Below are positions 57,422-64,000 of a stretch of DNA of 64,000 bases, piece after piece. The notes beneath the pieces were generated by a model. That model searched no databases, was not told the DNA's origin, and saw nothing but the letters and a program-made list of their open reading frames with translations. The DNA comes from Arenibacter certesii DSM 19833 (GTDB lineage: Bacteria > Bacteroidota > Bacteroidia > Flavobacteriales > Flavobacteriaceae): contig NZ_AUCB01000019.1 of assembly GCF_000429545.1 (NCBI RefSeq), positions 1 through 64,000 of the forward strand. Reading direction: 5' to 3'. Position 1 is the first letter of the stretch, and each line of letters begins with the position of its first letter. Made by a program: the position numbers and the translations under genes.

Positions 57422-58036
57422 CTAAAACAGCCCGTTTATTTCAGCGTCTATTTTATTGATTACCAGTCCTAAGTCTTCCGGATTGTCTACGAAATCTAGC
57501 TTATCCACGTCTATTACTAATAGGTTTCCTTTCTCATAGCTTTGAGCCCAGGCTTCGTAGCGTTCATTAAGTCGGCTTAGGTAATCTATGGAAATGGTAT
57601 TTTCGTATTCTCTTCCCCTTTTATGGATTTGGTTAACCAAATTGGGAATAGTGCTTCGTAGGTATATTAAAAGATCCGGAGGTTGTACCAAAGTTTCCAT
57701 CAATTGAAAAAGACTGTTGTAATTTTCAAAATCCCTATTGGTCATTAAGCCCATGGCATGCAAGTTAGGAGCAAAAATATGGGCGTCCTCATAAATTGTT
57801 CTATCTTGGATGGTTTCTTTGCCGCTTTTTCTAATCTCCAAAATTTGGCGGTATCTACTGTTGAGGAAATATATTTGAAGATTAAAACTCCAACGTTCCA
57901 TCTGATTGTAAAAGTCATCTAAATAAGGATTGTCCACAACGTCTTCATATTGTGCTTCCCATTTATAGTGTTTGGATAGTAATCGGGTCAAGGTTGTTTT
58001 ACCAGCTCCAATGTTTCCAGCAACAGCAATATGCAT
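57422..58036 (-). CDS. Deoxynucleoside kinase
   Basis: A 204-residue dNK/dGK-type kinase phosphorylating a salvaged deoxynucleoside. P-loop GNIGAGKT at 7-14; acidic substrate Glu31 in the EDVVDNPYL segment; D78-R79 (QDRTIYEDAHIF) for the base and sugar; lid arginines in HKRGREYENTIS. It is about 200 residues, the stand-alone version of the domain fused to FolK at 7939-9084 and distinct from it in sequence, suggesting different nucleoside specificity. Convergent with the App1-type gene. Confidence 0.93.
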   Translation of the reverse strand: MHIAVAGNIGAGKTTLTRLLSKHYKWEAQYEDVVDNPYLDDFYNQMERWSFNLQIYFLNSRYRQILEIRKSGKETIQDRTIYEDAHIFAPNLHAMGLMTNRDFENYNSLFQLMETLVQPPDLLIYLRSTIPNLVNQIHKRGREYENTISIDYLSRLNERYEAWAQSYEKGNLLVIDVDKLDFVDNPEDLGLVINKIDAEINGLF

Positions 58037-58240
58037 AGGTGAATTTATATTAGGGTTATTGATTTTTGGGCTTATCCAAATAATGGGTGCAATATACGAG
58101 ATATACTGTGCATGCTAAAATCTTTGGAATATAATCTAATGAAAAGTGCCCGAAAATGAATTCGAGCTTATTTTTTCGGAGCTAGACTAAACCAAATCTC
58201 TTATTAGTAGTCTTAGCTGTAATTACAAGATAATATTATT

Positions 58241-59065
58241 ATGAGGATCTCATTTATTTTGCCATTGTTGTTGTTAGCGATTAATATCTATTCTCAGGAT
58301 TTTCAAGGGGAGGCTACCTATTTGAGCAATGCCACCGTGGATATGGATTTAAGTGGAAGGCAAATTCCGGAGGAGCGAAAGGAGCAAATAATACAAAGGA
58401 TGAAGGAAGCCAATGAGCGAACCTATATTTTGACTTTTGACAGATTCTCCTCAAATTATAAAAAGGAAGAACGTGTGCAACAGTCAGGTAGAGGAAGAGG
58501 TGGAATGAGATTTGGTATATTGGACGGTGAAAGTAAGGATTATTACAAAGACATAAAAGAAGGTAAATATCTGGCTCAAAATGAGCTTTTGGGGAGGTTG
58601 TTCTTAATAGAAGATGAATTGCCTAAATTAGATTGGAGATTGGAAGCAGAAACAAGACAGATTGGGAATTATACTGCTCAAAAGGCTACTGCTAAAAAAG
58701 TGATTACAAGACCAAACTTGCGAGGCGCTTTTCGTAGAGGTGAGGATAATCCTGAAAATGAGGGAGAATTGTTCTTGGAAAAGGAAGTGGAGATAGTTGC
58801 TTGGTATACCATGGATATACCTGTTAACCAAGGTCCCGGTGAATATTGGGGGTTGCCAGGATTAATCTTGGAAATCAGTGATGATATTACCGTAATTCGC
58901 TGTACTAAAATAGTGCTCAACCCAGTAGAGAAAAAAGAGATAAGTGCCCCCGCTGGCGGTAAGAAGTTGACTCAAGCGGAATACGATAAAATTTACAACG
59001 AAAAAGTATCCGAAATGAGAGATCGTTTTCGCACAGGAAATGAGGGTAGGAGAGGGAGGCCATAA
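58241..59065 (+). CDS. GLPGLI-family protein
   Basis: A 274-residue secreted protein, signal peptide to about NIYSQ (residue 19). Named for the motif YWGLPGLILEI (about 206-216), which is present. The N-terminal half includes the typical YILTFDRFSSNYKKEE stretch; an RGRGGMRFG segment and a K/R-rich tail are visible. The family is common in Bacteroidota and its function is unknown; some members adjoin TonB-linked proteins. The tail contains RTGNEGRRGRP. Confidence 0.87.
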   Translation: MRISFILPLLLLAINIYSQDFQGEATYLSNATVDMDLSGRQIPEERKEQIIQRMKEANERTYILTFDRFSSNYKKEERVQQSGRGRGGMRFGILDGESKDYYKDIKEGKYLAQNELLGRLFLIEDELPKLDWRLEAETRQIGNYTAQKATAKKVITRPNLRGAFRRGEDNPENEGELFLEKEVEIVAWYTMDIPVNQGPGEYWGLPGLILEISDDITVIRCTKIVLNPVEKKEISAPAGGKKLTQAEYDKIYNEKVSEMRDRFRTGNEGRRGRP

Positions 59066-59267
59066 GTCTAATTAAATTATAGGGTTTTATACTGTAATTC
59101 CAATTTTATCCATAGTTCTCTTATTTTTTTGCCCTGGTAAAAATGGGTCTTATGAATTACTTTTATTGTCCCTTCATGCTATATTCTGCTCGGGTGTACG
59201 ATGTTTGACGTAAATTATAATTTAAAGGCCGTTTATTGCTCCCTTAAAAAATCTTGTTAAACCTATT
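59066..59267. other. Intergenic, no feature seen
   Basis: This stretch between the GLPGLI gene and the metK promoter holds no gene or structured signal I can name. Confidence 0.5.
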
Positions 59268-59296
59268 TTGATTCGTCAGTAATTCTTGTACTTTTG
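59268..59296 (+). promoter_or_regulatory. Promoter of the metK leader
   Basis: TTG (59268-59270), 18 bases, TACTTTTG (59289-59296), an excellent consensus match. Transcription would begin a few bases before the SAM-II-like aptamer. Confidence 0.75.
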
Positions 59297-59310
59297 TGCC
59301 TGTAAAATTT

Positions 59311-59384
59311 ACGAGGAAGGATTTGACTGATTGCAACCTCTGAGGACCATAAAGAATTTTGGTCTAACAAAATGCTAAAGCAGT
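59311..59384 (+). promoter_or_regulatory. SAM-II (SAM-alpha)-like riboswitch in the metK leader
   Basis: The H-type pseudoknot of SAM-II can be drawn: P1 is GAGG (59313-59316) with CCTC (59337-59340); the P1 loop contains GATTTGACTGATTGCA, whose ACTG (59326-59329) pairs with CAGT (59381-59384) and whose GCA pairs with TGC (59373-59375); the conserved TGCTAAAG follows. A hairpin GACCA/TGGTC is inserted at about 59344-59363. The motifs GATTTG..ATTGCA and GCTAAA match the alphaproteobacterial SAM-II consensus as I know it. It sits 14 bases after the -7 element and about 90 bases before the metK ATG, so control of initiation or elongation is possible. Confidence 0.75.
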
Positions 59385-59475
59385 TTATGTTGTTTGTTGT
59401 TTTTGTAACTCTTGCAGCTACTCTTCTCTAGAATTCATCAAATCCTTGCCCTTATTTAGTTATATATATACGAAT

Positions 59476-60732
59476 ATGGCATATTTATTTACTTCAGAAT
59501 CCGTTAGTGAGGGACATCCCGATAAAATTGCAGACCAGATAAGTGATGCGCTTTTAGATAATTTCTTAGCCTTCGATCCGGAGAGCAAAGTGGCTTGTGA
59601 GACTTTAGTGACCACTGGGCAAGTAGTATTGGCTGGCGAAGTTAAGAGTCGCACCTACCTAGACGTTCAGCAGATAGCAAGGGATGTAATCAATAGGATT
59701 GGTTATACCAATGGGGAATATAAGTTTAGCGGGGATTCTTGCGGGGTTATTTCCTTGATCCATGAGCAGTCCCAAGATATCAATCAGGGAGTGGATAGAG
59801 GTGCTAAAGAAGATCAAGGCGCTGGTGACCAAGGGATGATGTTTGGATATGCCACTAGGGAAACCGATAATTATATGCCATTGGCTTTGGATATTTCTCA
59901 TAAGATTTTGCAAGTTTTGGCAGAACTAAGACGGGAAGGGACTCAGATTAGCTATTTGCGCCCCGATGCCAAAGCTCAAGTGACTATAGAATATTCTGAT
60001 GAAAATGTTCCGCAAAGAATAGATACCATTGTGGTTTCTACCCAGCATGATGAATTTGATGCTGACGATGCGGTGATGTTGGCGAAAATTAAAAAGGACA
60101 TAATTTCTATTTTAATCCCTAGGGTAAGGGAGCAATTGCCAGAAAATATTCAACTACTTTTTAATGATGAAATTAAATACCATATAAATCCAACCGGAAA
60201 ATTTGTAATTGGTGGGCCACATGGGGATACTGGTCTTACAGGAAGGAAAATTATTGTGGATACTTATGGTGGTAAAGGTGCCCATGGTGGTGGTGCATTT
60301 AGTGGTAAAGATCCAAGTAAGGTAGATAGAAGTGCTGCCTATGCAGCGAGACATGCGGCTAAGAATTTGGTTGCAGCTGGAGTTGCCGATGAGCTATTAC
60401 TACAAGTGAGCTACGCCATTGGGGTAGTAGAGCCAACCTCTATATTGGTGGATACTTACGGTACTGCCAAGGTAGATCTTACCGATGGGGAAATTGCTAA
60501 GAAAGTAGCGCATCTGTTTGATATGCGTCCCTTTGCCATAGAAGAGCGTTTGAAGCTGAGAAATCCAATATATTTGGAAACTGCAGCCTACGGACATATG
60601 GGTAAAGAACCCATTATAGTGACCAAAGTGTATGAATCTCCATATAATGGGAGAGTAGAAAAGGAAGTGGAATTGTTTACGTGGGAAAAATTAGATGCTT
60701 TGGACGAAGTAAAAAAAGCCTTTAATTTATAA
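59476..60732 (+). CDS. metK: S-adenosylmethionine synthase
   Basis: A 418-residue enzyme making SAM from methionine and ATP. N-terminal [14 protein letters not shown] (11-24, His14 binds the triphosphate), [12 protein letters not shown] near 118-129, and the C-terminal [20 protein letters not shown] phosphate loop. Length is normal. The start at 59476 (MAYLF) matches the family start; an in-frame ATG at 59446 would add ten residues within the leader. Preceded by a SAM-II-like aptamer; metY with a SAM-I riboswitch follows. Confidence 0.97.
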   Translation: MAYLFTSESVSEGHPDKIADQISDALLDNFLAFDPESKVACETLVTTGQVVLAGEVKSRTYLDVQQIARDVINRIGYTNGEYKFSGDSCGVISLIHEQSQDINQGVDRGAKEDQGAGDQGMMFGYATRETDNYMPLALDISHKILQVLAELRREGTQISYLRPDAKAQVTIEYSDENVPQRIDTIVVSTQHDEFDADDAVMLAKIKKDIISILIPRVREQLPENIQLLFNDEIKYHINPTGKFVIGGPHGDTGLTGRKIIVDTYGGKGAHGGGAFSGKDPSKVDRSAAYAARHAAKNLVAAGVADELLLQVSYAIGVVEPTSILVDTYGTAKVDLTDGEIAKKVAHLFDMRPFAIEERLKLRNPIYLETAAYGHMGKEPIIVTKVYESPYNGRVEKEVELFTWEKLDALDEVKKAFNL

Positions 60733-60770
60733 TTTTTTGAAAATATTAGGAAATTAAAATTTTCCGTAAC

Positions 60771-60778
60771 TATATTTG
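60771..60778 (+). promoter_or_regulatory. -7 element before the metY riboswitch
   Basis: TATATTTG about 30 bases upstream of the aptamer; no well-spaced TTG was found, so only the -7 part is supported. Confidence 0.45.
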
Positions 60779-60807
60779 CATACCTAAAGTTCAAGCACTT
60801 ATTGAAT

Positions 60808-60944
60808 TGTTATCAAGAAAGGTGGAGGGAATAGACCCTTTGAAGCCTTAGCAACCCTTTGACCCCATGTCAATGAAGGTGCTACATTCTACCGAAACTA
60901 AAAATTGGACCCATAAGCGTCTAATGTAGTCAAGGCAGATAACA
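60808..60944 (+). promoter_or_regulatory. SAM-I (S-box) riboswitch upstream of metY
   Basis: Near-consensus S-box core: P1 TGTTATC/GATAACA closing 60808-60944, ATCAAGA..AGGTGGAGGGA (60812-60830), then GACCCTTTGAAGCC and GCAACC (P2-J2/3), GAAGGTGCTA..ATTCTACC (P3/P4) and a variable P4 hairpin before P1 closes. It senses S-adenosylmethionine; here it would lower metY expression when SAM is plentiful. Confidence 0.93.
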
Positions 60945-60948
60945 CAAA

Positions 60949-60976
60949 CGATTACTTCGGTAATTGACTTTCTTTT
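60949..60976 (+). terminator. Riboswitch-linked terminator with UUCG tetraloop
   Basis: CGATTAC pairs with GTAATTG (one G-U) around a TTCG loop closed by C-G, then ACTTTCTTTTT. It lies four bases after the SAM-I aptamer and about 95 bases before metY, fitting a transcriptional expression platform. Confidence 0.7.
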
Positions 60977-61069
60977 TAACTCTTTGATTTTATAATAAGG
61001 CATTGTCCGCTTTATTTGCTTTGGATTTTTATTTAATAATTTAATAATTTAATAAAAAACAAAAGAATC

Positions 61070-62362
61070 ATGAGTAATCAAAAATTTGCAACTAACGCGT
61101 TACACGCTGGTCACGATACCAATTTAACCGCAGGAACAAGAGCTGTACCGATTTATCAGAATACGGCGTATGTTTTTGATAATACAGACAATGCAGCTGG
61201 TAGATTTAATCTTTCCGAACCAGGATTTATTTATACAAGATTAAATAATCCTACTAATGATATCTTGGAAAAGCGTTTAGCTGCTTTGGAGGGTGGAATC
61301 GGAAGTGTAGTCACCGCATCTGGTACTGCTGCTATTTCTACCGCCTTGTTGGTGTTGTTAAAGACAGGGGATCATATTGTGGCATCTAGCAGTCTATACG
61401 GAGGTACTTATAATCTGTTAGCGGTTACTTTACCTAGATTTGGGATTACTACCACTTTTGTAGATCCAGGAGATGAGGAGAACTTTAGCAAAGCTATAAA
61501 GGAGAATACCCGTGCCATTTTTGTGGAGTCTTTAGGGAATCCAAAATTAGATGTGTTGGACTTAAAAGCGATTTCCAAGGTAGCTAAAAATGCCAAAATC
61601 CCGTTTATTGTAGATAATACCGTAGCAACGAGTGCTTTGGTAAAGCCAATAGATCATGGTGCCAATATAGTGATCCATTCCCTTACAAAATACATTAACG
61701 GAAATGGAACATCTATGGGGGGAGTAATCGTGGATGCTGGAACTTTTGATTGGAGCAGTGGTAAGTTCCCTGAGTTTACAGAACCATCTCCAGGGTATCA
61801 TGGATTGGTATATCATGACGTATTGGGTGCTGCTGCATTCATTGCCAAGGTGAGGATAGAAGGGTTAAGGGATCTTGGTGCCGCGCTAAGTCCATTTAAT
61901 GCATTCCAGATTATCCAAGGGTTGGAAACGCTAGAAATTAGAATAAAAAAACACAGCGAAAATGCTTTGGCCGTTGCAAAATGGCTTCAGGATAGGGAAG
62001 AAGTAGCTTGGGTGAATTATCCAGGACTACCATCAAGTCCTTACTACAAGCTTGCACAAGAGTATCTCCCTAAAGGACAAAGTGGAATTATCACTTTTGG
62101 GGTAAAAGGAGGATATGAGTCGGCCAAGAAAGTTGTGGACGAGACAAAACTATTTTCTCTTCTAGCCAATATTGGAGATACCAAATCACTTATTATCCAT
62201 CCAGCAAGTACCACTCATCAGCAATTGGATGACAATGCGCAACAAACCACTGGGGTTACCAAAGATCTAATACGTATTTGTGTAGGATTGGAAGACCTAG
62301 AAGACATAAAAGCGGATTTGGAGCAGGCATTTGCCGTAATCGATAAATCACATTTGGTTTAA
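61070..62362 (+). CDS. metY: O-acetylhomoserine sulfhydrylase
   Basis: A 430-residue PLP enzyme of the Cys/Met metabolism family. It converts O-acetylhomoserine plus sulfide to homocysteine. Signatures: ALHAGHD near the N-terminus, PIYQNTAYVF (25-34), GFIYTRLNNPTNDILEKRLA (46-65) and the PLP lysine Lys207 in HSLTKYINGNG, with HPASTTHQQL near 389. Length fits MetY (about 430) rather than shorter MetB/MetC. It is preceded by a SAM-I riboswitch and followed by a terminator and the metX-aspartokinase gene. Confidence 0.96.
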   Translation: MSNQKFATNALHAGHDTNLTAGTRAVPIYQNTAYVFDNTDNAAGRFNLSEPGFIYTRLNNPTNDILEKRLAALEGGIGSVVTASGTAAISTALLVLLKTGDHIVASSSLYGGTYNLLAVTLPRFGITTTFVDPGDEENFSKAIKENTRAIFVESLGNPKLDVLDLKAISKVAKNAKIPFIVDNTVATSALVKPIDHGANIVIHSLTKYINGNGTSMGGVIVDAGTFDWSSGKFPEFTEPSPGYHGLVYHDVLGAAAFIAKVRIEGLRDLGAALSPFNAFQIIQGLETLEIRIKKHSENALAVAKWLQDREEVAWVNYPGLPSSPYYKLAQEYLPKGQSGIITFGVKGGYESAKKVVDETKLFSLLANIGDTKSLIIHPASTTHQQLDDNAQQTTGVTKDLIRICVGLEDLEDIKADLEQAFAVIDKSHLV

Positions 62363-62405
62363 TATTTAACCATCCGAAATTATATATAATATAAATGGAA
62401 GTTAA

Positions 62406-62450
62406 GGAGCGCTTATGTAATTGTCTAATGGCAAAGCGCTCCCTTTTTTT
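62406..62450 (+). terminator. Terminator after metY
   Basis: GGAGCGCTT pairs with AAGCGCTCC across a 19-base loop, then C and seven T residues. It separates metY from the metX-aspartokinase gene, which should therefore have its own promoter or rely on partial read-through. Confidence 0.88.
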
Positions 62451-62500
62451 AAAACTTCCGAAATTGCTTTATTTAGAAATTTTACTTTCAACCTTAGTTT

Positions 62501-64000
62501 ATGCTACATCAACTTTCGATTCAGGATTACGTTACCGATAGCGGATACAAATTGGATATTAATTTGTCTTATGAGTTATTTGGACTCCCATTGCATACGG
62601 CGCCAATAATAATGGTAAACCATGCCTTGACCGGAAATTCTAATGTTGCTGGGGAACAGGGATGGTGGAAAACGCTCATTGGGGATGGAAAGTGTATCAA
62701 TACAAAGAAATATACAATACTATCTTTTAATATTCCAGGGAATGGGTATGACGGATTTGTTATTGATAATTATAAGGAATTTGTAGCAAGGGATATTGCT
62801 AGAATATTTCTTCTGGGCTTGGAGGCCTTAAAGATAAATCGACTTTATGCGTTAATAGGCGGTTCTTTGGGTGGAGGTATTGCTTGGGAAATGGCAGCTC
62901 TAGATCCTAACTTAATAGAGCATTTAATTCCTGTCGCATCCGATTGGAAATCTACAGATTGGTTAATTGGTAACTGCCAAATACAAGAGCAGTTTTTGAT
63001 CAATTCAAAACAGCCAGTACATGATGCCCGTATGCATGCCATGTTATGTTATAGAACTCCAGAATCTTTTAAAGAGCGTTTTAAAAGGAGTACCAACGAG
63101 GAACTTAACGTATTTAATGTGGAGAGTTGGTTAACGCATCATGGTAATAAATTACAGGAACGTTTTCAGCTGTCGGCTTATAAATTAATGAACCAATTGC
63201 TGAAGACCATAGATATTACCCGTAATGGTGAGGAAGCTTTTGAAGCTTTGCAAAACAGCAATACCAATATCCATATCATTGGGGTAGATTCCGATCTGTT
63301 TTTTACTGCAAGGGAGAACAAGGATACCTTTAAAAAATTAGCACAAGCTAACAGTAATGTAACCTATGGAGAAATTCAGTCCCTTCATGGCCACGATGCG
63401 TTCTTAATCGAATTTAAGCAGATGGAAGAACTGCTAAAAGGAATCTTCGATCTAAATGGTAGGTCTAAAAAGATTAAAGTTCTAAAGTTTGGAGGTAAAT
63501 CCTTGGCAAATGGAGAAGGTTTGGATTCTGTTGTTCGAATAATTTCTGGAAAGGTGGCGGCAGGTGAGAATATGGCGGTAGTGGTCTCGGCAAGGAATAA
63601 AGCAACGGATGAACTAGAAAGTATTTTGGATAAGGCGGCTAGAGGTGTTGAATATAGTAAAGATTTAAAGGAATTTGAAAAATATCAAAAGCACCAGTTT
63701 ACCAATATAGACACTTCCGAAGAGATAAAGGGCTTGAAGAAACTATTTGAAGGAGTGGCTATTTTGGGGGATTATAGTCTTAAGATAAAAGATCAGGTAT
63801 TGGCCTGCGGTGAAATTTTATCAGCCAAATTATTGACTCAAATTTTATTGGACAAAGGAATAAAAGCCAGATTTGTAGATACCCGAAAGTTAATAAAGAC
63901 CGATAGCAATTTTGGGGATGCAAAAGTGCTTGACTCCCTATCTAAAGAAAATGTTATACGGGAATTTGCGGATCAGGATGAAGATATCGTATCTATTGCT
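62501..64000 (+). CDS. MetX-like homoserine acetyltransferase fused to aspartokinase (partial, runs off right edge)
   Basis: An open frame of 500 codons with no stop before the edge. Residues 1-320 are an alpha/beta-hydrolase of the MetX type: HALTGNSN (41-48), FNIPGNGYDGF (76-86), elbow GGSLGGG with Ser122, Asp in GVDSDLFF (about 266) and His in LHGHDAF (about 303), giving homoserine O-acetylation. Residues 326-500 start an aspartokinase with KVLKFGGKSLANGEGL (326-341) and VVVSARNKATDEL, as in ThrA-type aspartokinase-homoserine dehydrogenases. In flavobacteria such fusions usually continue into homoserine dehydrogenase, which would lie beyond the window. The whole protein would make aspartyl phosphate, homoserine and O-acetylhomoserine for MetY. 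Confidence 0.92.
   Translation, partial: MLHQLSIQDYVTDSGYKLDINLSYELFGLPLHTAPIIMVNHALTGNSNVAGEQGWWKTLIGDGKCINTKKYTILSFNIPGNGYDGFVIDNYKEFVARDIARIFLLGLEALKINRLYALIGGSLGGGIAWEMAALDPNLIEHLIPVASDWKSTDWLIGNCQIQEQFLINSKQPVHDARMHAMLCYRTPESFKERFKRSTNEELNVFNVESWLTHHGNKLQERFQLSAYKLMNQLLKTIDITRNGEEAFEALQNSNTNIHIIGVDSDLFFTARENKDTFKKLAQANSNVTYGEIQSLHGHDAFLIEFKQMEELLKGIFDLNGRSKKIKVLKFGGKSLANGEGLDSVVRIISGKVAAGENMAVVVSARNKATDELESILDKAARGVEYSKDLKEFEKYQKHQFTNIDTSEEIKGLKKLFEGVAILGDYSLKIKDQVLACGEILSAKLLTQILLDKGIKARFVDTRKLIKTDSNFGDAKVLDSLSKENVIREFADQDEDIVSIA

Noticed and set aside
7939-58036. A defence or toxin-antitoxin island
   Set aside because: No restriction-modification, Abi, reverse transcriptase or toxin-antitoxin pair was recognised; the genes are housekeeping or envelope functions.

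Overview
This window is chromosomal DNA of a member of the Flavobacteriaceae (Bacteroidota). The evidence is the low GC content, the flavobacterial promoter shape (TTG, 17-19 bases, TAnnTTTG) seen before several genes, the lack of clear Shine-Dalgarno sequences, and family content typical of the phylum (GLPGLI, DUF5686, DUF6089, 2TM and OmpH/Skp pairs, MetX-aspartokinase and FolK-kinase fusions). The genus cannot be fixed from sequence alone. There is no rRNA, CRISPR array, intact insertion sequence or prophage. Most of the window is ordinary housekeeping DNA.

Layout. 0-4.5 kb: small lipoprotein, dihydrouridine synthase, class A beta-lactamase-like lipoprotein, a sialidase-like gene interrupted by an in-frame TAG, and a tRNA-Gly/tRNA-Leu operon with its own promoter and terminator. 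4.6-21.6 kb: mutS, a TrmH-type methylase, a FolK-deoxynucleoside kinase fusion, sppA, a queuosine-precursor transporter, an AsmA-like protein, a DUF2797 protein, a GH3-like adenylating enzyme, a small hydrolase-like gene broken by an in-frame TAA, an EEP phosphatase/nuclease, and a glycerate kinase-permease pair. 21.6-22.3 kb: gene-free, repeat-like DNA. 22.3-27.9 kb (minus strand): tig-clpP-clpX and pdxJ-hydrolase-membrane protein. 28.1-36.3 kb (plus strand): an envelope cluster of CBS protein, nadK, DUF6089, uppS, bamA, two Skp-like chaperones and murI. 36.4-49.2 kb: folA, a class V aminotransferase, a lone glycogen-binding domain, the ergothioneine genes egtB-egtD, thyA, ndh, nupC, a bifunctional nuclease, etfBA and, divergently, pdhB. 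49.3-59.1 kb: a DUF5686 outer-membrane protein, soluble and membrane pyrophosphatases side by side, DUF4010 and App1-type proteins, a second deoxynucleoside kinase and a GLPGLI protein. 59.1-64 kb: a methionine/SAM locus of metK, metY and a metX-aspartokinase fusion that runs off the right edge.

The most notable region is the last. metK has a leader that folds like a SAM-II (SAM-alpha) pseudoknot aptamer directly downstream of a good promoter, and metY has a clear SAM-I (S-box) riboswitch followed by a UUCG-capped terminator. Two unrelated SAM-sensing RNA architectures therefore lie about 1.5 kb apart. Other points of interest are the two nonsense-interrupted genes, the egtBD pair with a possible nearby EgtE-type enzyme, a C-terminal extension on the membrane pyrophosphatase, and a terminator built over the clpX stop codon. 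I did not find a convincing wholly new multi-gene system.
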